Shown here: one piece after another, positions 26,201 to 41,200 of the stretch
Numbering within the stretch: position 1 is the first letter of the stretch
Layout: each line of letters starts with the position of its first letter
Assembly: GCA_024362935.1 (NCBI GenBank)
Contig: JANCRA010000006.1
Coordinates: 30,249,924 to 30,313,923, forward strand
Source: Setophaga petechia
Lineage: Eukaryota > Chordata > Aves > Passeriformes > Parulidae
DNA length: 64,000 nt
Direction of reading: 5' to 3'
Translations under genes and position numbers: made by a program
The notes under the pieces: model-generated
Told to the model about the DNA's origin: nothing
The model's database searches: none
What the model saw: the letters and a program-made list of their open reading frames with translations, nothing else

Positions 26201-29200
26201 TAACCAAGTCCAGCTCTCTCAGGTGTTACTGGTCTAATATTTCAGCAGAACCTCTTAGTCAAAATATTTTGAAAGGAGTTTTATCCCAAACAAGTTTTAC
26301 TTTGTAGTGAATCTTTTTTTCGAACAGCACTGAGTGTAACTTTTCTACCTCAGTCTAATCTGAGGAAAAATTACTGAAAAATAATCTGAGCTCTTTTTGT
26401 CTGGAAGTTAGGAACAGGCTGTGCAGAGTGAGCTTGGTAATGCATTTTAATAATTAAGGCAAATCAAGCTGCTCAAAGGAGAGGGAGCACCACAGCTTTT
26501 AGACTCACCTTCTGCCCAAATTAGTCACTGGAGGCCAGTCAGGTACACCCTGAGAACAAGGAATTTCTAACTTCATTCTTGTCCCATATTTTATTCAGTT
26601 GATAATTATTCATAGTGTCACCTACCCACTGAAATGGAGAATATGTGCAGCTTTTCAGTTTTGTGTAGTGGTCAGCATTATTTAGTCAGGAAAGAGTTGC
26701 AGGCAGAGCCAAACACTGTGCATCTCAGATGGAGGCATTTTGGGGCTTACAGGGTAAATACTCTCTGTTTATTGCTAATAAATTCTTGTATTCATGGTGT
26801 TTGTTAGATTTTTCTACCTAGCAAAAAGTCTTGGGATACCTAGGAGTTTTTTGTTTTATACCACAGGAAATTTATCATATGAAAGGAACTAAAATTGTCT
26901 CCCTGGGTTGGTTGCAGCTGCTTCTGTTGATAATTGTAGCAGTCAGGGAAGCAAAAAGATCCCCTTTGAAGTTGCTGACGTGCTGTTTGTGTTTTGGCAG
27001 CTCTGTCATGATGCTGGATTAACCTAGTTTGCTGCTTCCATTAAAGAAAGCTTATGTGGAAATTTAGAAAGCAGAGTGAAGCCTTTCCTTAGACCTGGCT
27101 GTAGGCTGGATCAGCATGGAAATCATCCCTGTGCTGGAGGGGAGAGGGCAGTCAGAAATCACCTGAAAGTCACTCCTTGCCATCTTCTCCCCAGCCATTC
27201 CATCATTCCTGAGGAGCAGAGGGGGGGTTTCTGTTGGCTTTGTGTCTCAGGATTTGTCTGATGAGGTGTGCTCAGCCTTTCTGGGAGCCAGGAGGGGAAG
27301 CAGTGGCAGATGAGCTGGTTTGGGCTGTTGGTACAGCTGGGATCATGGTCTGCTGGGCTGCCTGATTTTTATTACACCAGCAAAAAAAGAGAAATACATT
27401 AATGGAAAGGCTGGCTCTGCTTTTCTCCCCCCTGTTCTCCTCTGGTTTTAGCCAAGTTCTGCTCTCACTGCTGCCTCTTGACTCAGGAACATGAGGAGAT
27501 TTTAGTGAGGGAACTCAGTCTCTTGTTTGCTTCTTTTGTTGAAAGGGAAGAGAAAGCTGCTGGCAGCCAGGTAGCTGTGAAGATGTTGTTAGCTTGTAGT
27601 GATGCTGGGAGAATTTTGCATTGCAGTGTTTGGCAGGATGCTGGATGTGAGTTCTGGGAGATGAGAAGCCTGTTCTGAGTTCCTTTCTGGGACAAACAGG
27701 CTGGAAAAGGAAATTCTGTTCTTTCATGGGTACAGCTGAGAATGCACTTCAACAACTACAGCATGCTTCATTCTTCTTGTCTTAATTATTTCTGTGAGAC
27801 TGTTGCTTTATGAAACCTTTCAGTTATCTTTGTGGTTGATTGTCAGGGTTCCTTGTGTTACCAGAAGGCTAAACCAGGCTGTTGTTTGTTTCCCTTCAGT
27901 GCAATAGAGAATTCCCGTGCTGATATCCCTGTAGTCAGCTCTAGTGAAGCTGAGCAGTCAGAACCTGACTGTGATATTGGTGGGACACTTGAGGCTGACC
28001 CTCAGAGTGAGCCTTCCTCTTTTGTCAGTCCAGCAGAGAGGTGAGTATCCAAGCAGGCTGTGTGTGCCTCTGCATACCTCAGAGGGAGTTGTTCTCTCCT
28101 GTGCTGGCTTTGCAACAAACATTTTTGCATGTGCTTGCTTCTCTGTGTGTTGTGAGAGTGTGGTACTGCCTGTGGTGACCCTGTTACAGATCCTGACACT
28201 CCTCAACCTTCCAGCCTTGCAGGCCAACATATAGAGAACATATCATCTTCACATGGCAAGGGAAAGAAGACAAAATCTGAGTTTGAGTCCAAAGTTACAG
28301 CAGCTGAAAAGGGAGCAGATGAGCAAAAATCTGCTCTCAATGCTTCAGAGAACCTAAAAAGGGAGGTAAGTTGGTATCTCCCCTCAGTACACACAGGAGT
28401 AATTTTGAATTTTTATTACCCTCTGGTTTTATTATCACTGGTAAAATGTGTGGGATGCTTTTATTCTGTCCCAGAAGTATAAATTGGCCCTTGTAACAAT
28501 GGGATATATAGCTGGCCAGGCCTTTTCTAACTGTATAACTTTTTTTCATGCTCTGGCTTGGGAGGTACTTCCTAAAGCTTGTGTTTTTTAATAAGACTCT
28601 TTAAAATCAGAATGACTAAGGCCATGGCAATCCCATTTTTTGCTGCTTTAGGATCATGTTTAAACTGTCACTTGGGCAACTACCTCTAAAATATTGTCCA
28701 CAAAATAACACTTGAAATGTCTACCAAAAACTGTTCACTCACCTGGTGGTGTGCTGAGTATGTTTTATAGAGGAGAAATGAAAACTTGAAATGCAATAAT
28801 GTACAGTTTAGTTGAGAGGGTTTTTGCTTTGCCAGGCAAGTCCAAAACATTAGTTCTGAGATACTTAAAATGGTTCCTTTAATGTTTAATCATTCTGCTG
28901 TTTCTGAGATGTTCAGAAATCCCAGAGAACCTCTGGGATTCTGTCATGACCAGCACTGATGTTTAAAGATTTTTGCTACAGGGAAAGCTTTCCTCATTAG
29001 GAGGAGGAAAAAGCAAAAATTGGGAAGAAAATGCAGGTGTGGGAGAAGAAGACTTACATTTTATTTAAAATGTATCATTTTAGCCACAAAAATTGCCAGT
29101 ATTTCAGTGAAATAATCTGTAATTCTGAGAGAAAATCATCACATGTTTTTTCTGGCTTATAATCTTGCTGACATTGGCTCTAAGTTGTTAACATGGGTGC

Positions 29201-32200
29201 AAATGATGTGTCTGCCCTTGACTTGATCAGAGCATGCTTTGTTTTTTCAAGTTCATCTTTGTTTTCATTGTGAATATTGAAAAATATTCACAATCAGTGT
29301 TCCTTTCTTTTGCAGAAAGACTTTAAGAAGACAGGAGAAATTGACCCTACATCAGTAATAACTCCAAAGGACCCTGGAGACATTCCAACATTTGATGAAT
29401 GGAAGAAGAAAGTCATGGAAGTGGAGAAAGAAAAGAGTAAGTTCAGGATTCATTAGTTTGGTGTAAGCACAGAGCACTCATCTCCTGAATAGCAGGACTG
29501 TCTCCATTTGGAATGCAGCCTGCAACTTCATTTTTTCTGCTAGAACTATGTAATTAATAGCCTTCATTATATAAAAGCAGTGAGCAGAAGTTCCCTGACA
29601 GTGCAAATACTGCTTGTTTGTGTGGTTTGTTCTAGTAGCAATATTTTCTTGTTCCTAGGTCAGTCAATGCACCCTTCTGCTGTTAGTGGGCAGCATTCCA
29701 CTAAAAAGGTCCAGAAAAACAGGAATAACTATGCCTCTGTGGAGTGTGGTGCCAAAATTTTGGCAGCAAATCCAGAGGCAAAGGTAAGCATTTATTAATT
29801 ATTAGTGTTCAGATTTTAGTGTGCTGTTATGCAACAAAGTACACTTAAAACTGAGCACTGCTTTGTGAAGTTGTTGTTCTGTGTTTGGATTTACTGGGGT
29901 TTTGATTAATCAAAATAGGATGTAAACAGTGATCAGTGATTTTTTAAGGAAGATTGTTACAGAACTTGATGTCTTTTTAAGTGAATTCAGAAAATGGGAG
30001 CAGAGTCTACTTCCTACAGAAACTGAGCAGAGTTATATTAAAGAGCTCACCACAGTAAATAATCCATGATTGTCCCAAAGTATGGCCTGCTGTGTCCTGG
30101 ATAATTGTCTTGCTCAGAGTGTTGTTGATACTAGTCTACAAACCTAATTTCCAACTTATTCTTGGAAAGAGGGGAAAAATATCCTTGATGCTGTTGGTAT
30201 CTACCATGCAATTGAAAATACAAATTCTTTTCTTTCTACAGAGCACTTCAGCTATTTTGATGGAAAACATGGACCTTTATATGCTCAATCCTTGCAGTAC
30301 TAAAATCTGGTAAGTTCCTGAGGTTCACATTTGTGGCAGGAGTGATTACAGCTTTCCATTGCTGTGGGACTGACTTGACCTTGATGTGTTATTCCTTGGA
30401 ATGGGTGTGTGAGGAGTTCTGACAGAATTAGCACAAGATAATTTATTCTGTCTTCCACAGAAATCTAGCTCTGGTATTGACAAATAATATTAAGGTGATA
30501 TTTTAATTTATCTTAATTTTGCATAATTATCTTATGGCAGATAAAGCACTTGAGCATTCAAATAAAGATTCTTGCTTTCTTTCCCTGACTGTCAAATAAT
30601 TGTAGGACAGGTGAACAGAATTTCCCATACATTAATTGGCACTTCAGGTGTGATTTAAATGGTTTGCTGTCCTGAGTTTTTAGTTCTGTGACTTGATCCC
30701 TTTGAGTACAAGATGGATGAAGCTCTTGTAGCTGCAGGTGCTGCCAGGAGTTATTTAAGGTGATGTTCAGAAAAACACCACCAGTGGTTCCAATGGTACA
30801 GCATTTTTATAGTGTCCTCCTTACTCCCACTGGAGGATGTGATAATGAGGGGAAGGGCTGAAGATTGTAACTGCAGAAGGAAAAGTCTTAAAAAAATATT
30901 TACTTTTTGTCTTTAAGGTTTGTTGTTGAGCTCTGTGAACCAGTGCAAGTAAAGCAGTTTGACATTGCAAATCATGAATTATTCTCTTCCACTCCTAAAG
31001 ACTTTCTGGTGTCAATTAGTGACAGGTATGTTACCTAAACTCATCCTTGTGAATGAAAAAATGAAATAATGATTAGATGCAAGGCTTTATGAAGCATGAT
31101 CTCTGTATGTTTGTTGTTATGCAGAGTGCATTGTCATGTGAAGTCACATGGTTTTTCTTTGTGTCTTTTGCTAGAAGGTTTTTTTCCCTTTACCACCTTA
31201 AAAATGAAAAGGAAAAATTAGTTGAGGAGCAGAATTTATACAGTAGCTGGGTAGTGGGTGGCAGATTATAAAATTCCTTAATAAAATGCCACTGGGGTTG
31301 TGGGCCACTCAGACCATTTTCACATGGTTTGAGCTGTCTTCAGTGCTGAGCCATGTCCAAAACCCCACAGAGGATTCAAAAAGAAAGGAAGAGCAGTTCA
31401 CCCTGGAGAAATGGGAAGGGGTGAGGGTGCTGCAGCTTGGCCAGGTGGCTGCTTAGAGGGTGGCTTTAGGGTGATTTAGGCACTGCTGTGCCCCCAGTGC
31501 TTTCTGGAGTGAGCAGGCATTCAGAGGGCATCAGGAAAACTCCTTTATTTCTGGGATGCCCAAAGCAGGTGGGGTTAGGCTTTGAACACTTGTTCTGGTG
31601 TGCATTTTATCTCTGCTCTGCTCAGTTTTCTGCTGCCTGCTCACAGCAATGCAGCCTGCCAGGTGTTGTGTTCATCTGGGGGGCTTCACTCCAGACTGGC
31701 AGAATTTCAGTGCTTGGAGAAGCCTGGGATTTTGTGTTTCAGGGGCTTGCACACTGCTGTCATTGTGTGAGGCTCCTGCTGAGGTTCTGGGTTGGGAACT
31801 TTGCTGCTGCCTTGCAGCTGGAAAGAACAAAATGTATTCCTGCTCTGGAAAGGCATTGGGAAAAACTTCTGTAAATACCTGTGAACAAAATGTATTCCTG
31901 CTCTGGAAAGGCATTGGGAGAAACTTCTGTAAATACCTGTGAACAAAATGTATTCCTGCTCTGGAAAGGCATTGGGGGAAACTTCTGTAAATACCTGTGA
32001 ACAAAATGTATTTCTGCTCTGGAAAGGCATTAGGAGAAACTTCTGTAAATACCTGTGAACAAAATGTATTCCTGCTCTGGAAAGGCATTGGGAGAAACTT
32101 CTGTGAATACCTGTGAACAAAATGTATTCCTGCTCTGGAAAGGCATTGGGAGAAACTTCTGTGAATACCTGTGAACAAAATGTATTCCTGCTCTGGAAAG

Positions 32201-35200
32201 GCATTAGGAGAAACTTCTGTAAATGCCTGTGAACAAAATGTATTCCTGCTCTGGAAAGGCATTAGGAGAAACTTCTGTGAATACCTGTGAACAAAATGTA
32301 TTCCTGCTCTGGAAAGGCATTAGGAGAAACTTCTGTAAATACCTGTGAACAAAATGTATTCCTGCTCTGGAAAGGCATTGGGAAAAACTTCTGTAAATAC
32401 CTGTGAACAAAATGTATTTCTGCTCTGGAAAGGCATTGGGAGAAACTTCTGTAAATACCTGTGAACAGAAAGTTCCTGCATTTCATTACCTGACTCCATT
32501 GTTTCCTTTCTAGGTATCCAACAAACAAATGGATTAAATTAGGTACTTTCCATGCCAGAGATGAGAGGAATGTCCAGAGCTTTCCTCTGGATGAACAGAT
32601 GTATGCAAAATATGTGAAGGTAACTCAAAACTGCAGAAGCATCCGTGCTCCTCAGGGAAGGAAGGGTTTGCTGGGTTTCCTCTGTGTAACAGCATCCCCA
32701 GAAATTGTTATCAAAGCCTGCCTTACCATTAATTGCCCGTGGTTAATTAGTGGTCCCAGCTGGGCTTGTCTGGGTTACTAAATCCTTGTCACAGTTGTGA
32801 CCTTATTACCTTGCTCACTTTGGTAACTGAGAGGATCTTGGGAAGCCCCTTGGGTCCAAGTGCATACTTAGCTGATATCTGAATTAAGGAAAATCTAGAC
32901 AAAGTTCTGTTCTATTTGACTTTACCCAGCTGTCCCCTGAATGTAAGAGCAGAAGAATCTTGACCTATTTTGTTTCTTGGCTGTACACATATATTTATAC
33001 CTGTTTAGATTTATTTGTGTATATACACACCCTGCCCACTCAGTCCCTGGAGCACAGATCACAATATGTCTATTTCTTGATATTTTTGTACCATGTTGTA
33101 CAGTTTAGTGAATCTGAAACTGTGCAGGGTTGCATCTTGGTTCTCATTAAGAGACTCCAAGTGCAGTTTTCCAGTTATTCAACCATAACTCTGACTCAGG
33201 CAATTATTTATGCTCACTGCTACTGGAGCATTGCCACGATACCTCCACCTTCAAAATAGTTTGCATTGAGCTATCTTTACTCAGGAGACTCAAAGGGAAT
33301 AAAATTCCATCAATAATTCATGTGGTACTTGAACTTGGATAGAAGCTTCTGTGAAAATATTGGGTTGTAGTGAAGGTTTAAATCCAAATAAAATACAGAC
33401 CTTTTAGGTCCTCTTCAGTGATGTGTTATCTTCAAATTATGGTATGGCCAAAAAAATATATATATTAGTTTGTGCTCCTTAATTATGCTTTGTGCTTTTA
33501 TGAAAAAGCAGCTATGAATGATAATTGTCTAACTTCTTTACCTAGAAATTCTGCATGAGTCACAGAACAGAGATTTCATTTATTTTTAATTCTGTTTTCT
33601 GGCTGAATTAATTAATGCCTTAAGGTAGCTGCCATTGTCACTGAAGTGGCAGAATTCCTGTAGATGCTGCAGCACTTAAATCCTTGGTGGATACAGTGCT
33701 CTGCCTTGAATAGTACAGCATGGGAACATCTCCAAAGGTTTTTTCACTTCACAGAATGAGCAAAAAGTAAGCAAGTTCTAAGTATGTCTGGTCTACAGAA
33801 TGAGTCCAAAATATTTTCAAAAGTTCAATTTTTTGAAGTGGCTTACTGAAGTTGTATCAAAAACAATGGGATTTTTGTGGGATTGTCTTGGTCTCACTTG
33901 CAGATTATTCAGTGATAGTGTCTACATAGTGGTTTTATAAATGCTTGCAAATTAATTCAGAATTAATAAATACCAGTGTGTAGTCAAGGCTGCACCAGAA
34001 ATACAGAGATGTCTGAAGCTCCCAGCTCTGTGCTCAGCTGCTCTGTTTGTTGCAGTTGTGCTTGTGTAAATGGAATTATTTTATAGTGAGTGAAGCAGCT
34101 GCAGTACCTATAGAGTGCATGCTACGTGGGTTTGTTTTTCCTTTTGAGTCCCTTTCTGTACTCTGTGTTCTTTAAGGGGAGAAAATACACTTAGTACATT
34201 TAACACACTTGAGTATTCTATCTGCAGTCATGCTGCCCTGAAAAATGGAATCACTTCAATTGCCTGATAATTGACTTTGTTGCATGTTACCTTCAATCTG
34301 CAAGGTACAAGGGCTAAATGAAATCTTGCTACCCAAGGCAGATGAAGTTGTGTTACACCTTAATCCTTCCCAGCTTGTCCTCTTAGGCATTTATAGTACT
34401 GAATTCAACCCAGCAGGACTCTGTACTTGCCTGTGGCATGTGTTCAGCCTTTGTACTGACATCTACTTTTTGTTTTTTTGTTTTTTCTCCTTTCCTCTGT
34501 CTCGCTTCAGATGTTCATCAAGTACATAAAGGTTAGCAACCCTTCTTGTGGAGTGATGGATGCATGGGGCTGGGGGTGTTCTCTGCTGCATGGCAAGAAT
34601 AAATCTGGCCTTTTCTGCTCTGGGCAATCTGCAACTCCCTGGACTGAACAAAACTTGCAATTTCAAGATTGAGTGTTTATGTTTAAAACTGGATTTTTGG
34701 CTCTGTGGGTCTTTGGAGTTTTATTTTAAGTACCTTTTATTCTTTAGGTGGAGTTGATATCACACTTTGGATCAGAACATTTTTGTCCTTTAAGTCTTAT
34801 AAGGTAATACTTTGTGTTTTGCTTAGTCTTTCTACCTCCTTGCAGTGAGGACTAGTCTGCTTTTAGAATAGTTGGGCAACAATTCCAGTTTTCAGTTGCA
34901 GTTACTTGTAGGCATTATGGATTGAAGAAGTTGCCTGACCTGCCTGCTGTGTAGTGTCTTTCATGTCTGTGTAAAGGAGCTTTAAATCTCTTTATTTGCT
35001 TCTCTGATATGTCAGGAATAGTTTATATTTGCAGGAGGAGGAAACAGGAGCCTTGAGCAGCTTTAGAGCAGGATAATGAGCATTTCAAGGCTGACCAAGC
35101 AAAACAGGGAACAAGTGGTGAGCTAAAAAGAGCAGGTGTGGGGAGTGCTTTTTGGCACCACAGTGCCTGCAGTCAGTGATGTTTGCAATAGCTGAGTAGA

Positions 35201-38200
35201 AACACCTGGGAATTTTAATTCAGAGAACCATCAGCCTCTGTACTGCTCCTAAAAAACAGGTTTTGAACCTGGGAGGTTGTGACTGGTCACAGGGGTTTGT
35301 AGAGGATGGAAGAGTCAGGATCTTGATTCCATGATCAGAAGGCTTGATTTATTATATTATGATATATATATAACATTATAACTATACTACATAGAAATAG
35401 GAAAGGAAGGAGCTTCTTCAGAAGCTGGCTGTGCTAAGAATAGAATACAAAGAATAATAACAAAGATCTGTCTCTTGGCAGAGAGCAAGAGCAGCCCCAC
35501 CATGAGTGGTCAGTAAATCCAAACATCCACAGAAGACCAATCCCAGGTGGACCTGTTGCATTCCACAGCAGCAGATAATAATTGTTTACATTTGTTACTG
35601 AGCTTCTCAGCTCCAGCAGGAAAAATCCTAAGAAAGGATTTTTCACAAAAGATGTCTGCAACAGGAGGTCTCTGGTATTAGAAGTCAAACCATATTTTCA
35701 GTCCACAAGGCTGCTTTACAATGGATTGATTTGATTTAATTTTGGCAGAAGAGGTCAAAAAAGAGAATGTGGCATGCAAAGGGAGGTTGTTCTGAACAGA
35801 TATTCCTAGAGCAAGTCAAAGGTGAAACTGAAGAGGAGGTGTAAGAGCTCATGGACAGACAAAAAGAAGTTTAGGTGTGAGTTTAAAAGGAAGAAAAGAC
35901 TCTTTGGAATTAGAATGAGAAGCAGGATCTTGTTTAGGTTCCTTGTAGGTAGAACTTAGAGAAAATAAACATCCCTGCTGCTTGATCTTGCTTAAGTGAC
36001 TGCAACTACTGTATCTCATTTACTTGTTACATAAAGGTAGTACTGCTTAACAATTATGTCACATGATTCCTAATATTAGGTTTTTATTTTAAAACTTTGA
36101 TCATAGAGTGTTTGGTACTAGCATGGTTGAAGAGTATGAAGAAATAGCTGATTCTCAGTATCAGTCTGAAAGACAAGAACTGTTTGATGAAGACTATGGT
36201 AAGCAAATATTCTGTGCATTTTTAGCCATTCAGACAGCTCTTGTGCTGTTGGTGGCTCATCCCTTCCTGCATATGATGAAAGATTTGACTGTAAATTTAC
36301 TTGTTGACAGTGTTTCAGCATTTCTGGGCTTTTCCAACAATCTTTGAAGTTTTAAACAATATGTTTGAATGTAGCTATGTAGAGGGTTGCTTTAAAATTA
36401 TAGTAATAAGCTTCTGTTTCACTTGGCAAAATAGACAATTCCTTCAGGAAAGGATTACTAAAATAAAGCAGCTCACATGGAAAGTTCTATTCTTAGTGTC
36501 CATTTCAGCTCATAATATCTGACCTTAAGCTTTCTGTAGTTTTATTTCCACACTGTCAAGTTGACATCATTGAATGACATGTTAAATCTTGAGGTTCATA
36601 TCCTTTGCCCATGACAGATGGAATTCCAATAGTCACTAATTGTTCTTCTTTATACATAGATTATCTGTTGGATTATAACACAGGGGAAGAAAAATCTTCA
36701 AAAAATCTTCTTGGTTCTGCTACAAGTGAGTATGATTTATTAGAAAAAGTTATTGCTGTGCTTAAAACAAGATGTGCTAATTGAAAGTGGAATTACATTT
36801 TGTTGTGCAACATCTCCAGCTTTTATATTCTGCTGAAGCAGTTTGTGATTCTTCTTTAGTTTCATAGGAATAATTAAAAATTTGGAGTTGGGGGGTTGTT
36901 CTTAGTGTTCTAAAAATGAATTTTCAATTTGTAAGGATATCTATTTTGTAGAAACTTTTCTGTACTTAAGGATTCTGAATACTGAAGATCATGTAAAAGT
37001 TGCCTAGGGCAGTAAATGGCCAGTACTAAAGTGTTGTAGAACTGTAATTATTTGGAAATTAGAAATCTGTGTTTAATTAAAATTCTTAACCTACAGGAGG
37101 CAATATAAAGATTTACTTTGCACAACTTTAGGGGGAGAGAAGGATGGAGAATAGTACAATTTCTGAGATGGCTTTATATAAATACTGTAATTTATGTTCT
37201 TCATAAGGGCTGTGTATTTTTTTGAGAGAAATTAGGGTTTTTTACTGTCTCTTCTCACTTTTCCCATTGGAAAACCTCCATGTGTAGGGTTAGTTTGGCT
37301 GAGAATCCTGGAATATTCAGATTTAATGGTTGTCTTCACTGCTGAATTATTCAGCATGGTGTCACCTGCACACAGCATTTCCTAAGGAGCTCTTGCACTC
37401 TTCTGCTGTCCCAGCTCATGAAGATTTGTTATTCCAGTGTAGATCTGCTCTCAGTTAATGCTGGTTGGAGTCAGCCTTTGCTTTCATCCCCAGTGGATCA
37501 GAGCCACAGAAATCTTTCATGTTTTTTCCTAGAACATTGTTGTCTCCTGAGAATAAGGTCATGGCTAGGAATATTCACAGCATAGAACAGTTTTCAAAAG
37601 GGAAACAGATAGTGGAAAAGGCAGTTTATTTCTACATGTGTGCCTCTCACAGATGAGATAAAGCAGTAAATTCTTCCCTGACACTGCTTATCTCCTCTTT
37701 GTGACTTCTAAACTTGCTGTCTTGGTGATGCATATTCACATGATCTGTCTGCAAGGGCAGTATTACAAGTTTATATTCACTGTCTGAAAAAGGCAGTGAC
37801 TTTCCATTTAATTTTTTAGTCTGCTAAAGCTAAGATGAAAAGATTGGGAACACCTGTTGCTGGTGGTGCTCAGCTGTCTCTGTAATGCACTGAAATGTTG
37901 GGGTGAGCAGTATTTAGTTCTGGCTGGTGGGTTTTGTTACTGAGAATTTCCTCTCTGTCAGGGTGGTCAGTGCTCCCCTCTTGGAAGGAGTGGAGTTTGT
38001 GGGTATTGTTTTTTAGTGAGGTTTTTTAATATTCATGTAGACAAATGTGACAAGTTTCCATTTGCATCTTAAATGTAGAGTGAGAAAGAGGGTCCTCTGA
38101 GGAGGAGGTGGAGGGTTCTGACATTTAATCTTTAAAAAGCATTCTGCACTCTTGTTCTCTCTCCTGCCATTTTCTCACATTTTAAAGCTCCTTTACAAAC

Positions 38201-41200
38201 TCTGTATTCTCCCTCATTTTCTCATTTTGGTAAGAAACCATCCACAGCTGAAGTTCAGCATCTTTTGACTATTGTGATTTTTCTCATTATACAAACCCAG
38301 ATAGATTAACATAAATCAGGAATGCAGCTTCTGCAGCTTCCTTTTCTGGAGGAAAGGCAGAACCAAAGTTTTGAACACAACTTCCTGGAGCCGAAGGAAT
38401 TTGTCATTGCTGCTAAAATGCCTCTCTAACATGAGGACCTTGGCCATGTGACATACACTGCCATGTGTTGGTGGGTGGGGGAGAAATGGGCAAAATCAAG
38501 CCAGCTTCTGTGATTTTACAGTATAGTGCTCTTTACCTGATCCTCAGCTTCTAAATAAACCTGGCCATTATGTTTGTTGTCAATATCTAGAGCAAAGAGG
38601 AGCTGTATTTAATTCCTGTGCTGATGTAGAGCAGGACCTCTTGGAATTTACTTCTGTGAATTCAGAGGGGAGAGGAACTGTCCTACTTAACAGCTCCTTA
38701 AAATAAATATATGTGTAAGCCAGATCTGTGGGTGTTAGGGTGCAGGTTTTCAAATACAGGTTTCTGAGTTACACATTTACCTTTAAAAGAAACAGCTGCC
38801 TCCAGTGTAATAGAATGACCAAATATTATGTCCTTACACTGTGATTAATTTCAAGCAAGTATTGTAAAAGAGCAAATTTCTTGGTGCTGCTGATCTCTGG
38901 GCCCTCTGAGAGTGCCCTTGTTGAGGAGTTTTCTCTTTTAGATGCCATCCTGAGTATGGTGAACATTGCTGCCAATATGCTTGGAGCCAAAACTGAAGAG
39001 TCATCTGAAGCTGAAGGTACTGTAGTTTTCTAGATGAAAAGCATTATGGAAAGTTTGCATTTCTTTGTTAAGTTTGGGGGTTTGTTTGTTTTTGGATTTT
39101 TTTTTTTTTGTGAGGAGTTGGATGTTCTGTGATGGTTTAAATTGCTTATTTCACCTTTTGTGACACACCTGATTAGTGTCATAGAACCTAGTGACTGAAA
39201 AGTGGAACAAAGATGCTGAATTTGCTGAGAAGAAAACCCATACAAAGATGACACAAGTGCTTGTTCAGCTTTGTTGGAGATCTTTACTCTCTGTGTTACC
39301 CAGCTGGACTTGTAAAGTCCTAACTTGCTGCTTCTTTCTTTCTCTGAAGTATTTTGAGACTGTTCACAACACCATAGCCAAAAACTGCCAGTAGCATTTC
39401 ATTCAGATAACTTTGGGTGACATCTGCAGTTAACTTGGTAGCACAGTTAATCATGAAAAAACCCCAAACCCGCCAATAATAAGCCCAGACCTCAGAATTT
39501 GTTGAAAACAAAGATGGTTCTTGAGTTTCCACATTCACATTTTCCTCCTTCCTGCAGCTGGGAACAAAAGTGTGTCTGAAAATGTCACTGCCACCCCTGC
39601 AACCTCCACAGCTGCACCAAGACTGCCTGAACCAACACCTGTTCCTTCACCAGAGTAAGTGATTGCTCTTGGGGGGTTTGTAATGTGCTCCCAGCAGAGA
39701 CAAACATGGGCCAGTGTGCATTCCTTGGTGTAGGATGCTCAGGTATGGCATGCAGACTTAAACAAGGGAAAAAAATAACTATTTGGTAAAATCTGTACCA
39801 TGGTAATGGCACTAAGCAGAGACATTTAGTAGTTTTGTTGCTGTCTGCTATAGCTATTTCCATTATGGTGTGTTTTGTTTTGACACAGAAACTGGTTCCA
39901 TATTGGTCCAGGTTTTGTGGTCTCCTGCAAGGGTGACTGATTAGGAATGTAAATTATATTTGCATACAGTTCAGTTAAACTGTAGTGACAAATTGCTGGT
40001 TTGGAAGCTTATACTTTGGTAGACTTCCCTTAATGAAACCTGTATGCAGATGTACAGACTGAGCTTGAGAAGAGAAATTCTGTATAGAGTCTGTTCTTCA
40101 TAATTAGGCTGCTTAAGGCCAAGACCCTGCCTTTTAAATGTTAGGACATGACTTGTGCTATATTTAGTGGCTTTGCAGTTTTCTGTCACTCTTGTGTGAG
40201 ACTCAGGAAGGTCAGTGGGAATGTTGTGACTCTTGCATTTGAGGATTGCATCAGCAGAGTAAGATGCTTGCTGTGTGAAAAAGAAGATTTGAACTGGTGA
40301 CTTTCTTCAGGGGTGAGGAAAGGGGCAATATCTAAATGGGAAGGCTTGATGTTTAAGAGGCAGGGTTTGAAATAATTTGTTTGCCTATTGGGACTGAAAA
40401 TCACCAGAGAAAATACTACCTTGCAGAATTTCTGCCTTTGGTCACTGGACTAAGCCTCACAGTCTTATAGAGCAGGGATGTAAAACTATTGAATTAACAC
40501 CTTGTCTTTTTTAACTCTGTTGTAGACTTGTTACTACAGATATTCCACAGATAGAGAAAGAGCAAATAATGGTGGATTCGACTAAAGAAAGCCCAATTGT
40601 TCAGCTGGTGCAGGAGTATGAAGAAGATACAAGCCAGTCCACAGTAACTTTGCTGTCCAGTGATGAGCAGGAGGAGGAGGCAGCAGCGTGGTTTGAGCTG
40701 GAGACAGAGCAGTACTGCAGTGAGCTGGCAGCAGTGTGCTGCATCTCCACCTTCTCCGAGTACCTGCTGAGGTGCTGCTCCATTGCAGCAGCCGTGCATC
40801 GGCAGCACGCTGAGCCTGGGGGGGAGCAGAGGCCTCCTCACCCTGTGGGTGTGCAGCAGCCACAGCCAGCTGTCACTGAGCCTGCCCACACAGCAGCACA
40901 GGAGCCTCTGCCCGAGCAGCTGGACAGCAAAGCTGAGAAACCCCCTGGGGCTGCTGTTGGAGTTGACTTCAGTGCAGTCCATGAGGAGATGAGCAATGAG
41001 ACCACAGAGACCATTGAGCTGGAGCCAAGCCATCCTCAGACTGTCTCTCAGTCCCTCCTGCTAGAAGTTACTTCTGAAGTGAAGCCATCCCCCACAACAG
41101 ACTCGGTGCTGGAGCCTCCTAAAGAAGACTCAGGCCAGGTAGCACCGAGGGTGACTCCCCAGGTGGATGTCCCAGAGCTCAGCTCTGAAATGGAAAAGGC

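Noticed and set aside
31672..32528. Minus-strand frames with repeated [20 protein letters not shown] peptides
   Set aside because: They are translations of the 58-bp intronic minisatellite, which lies between two in-phase SUCO exons.
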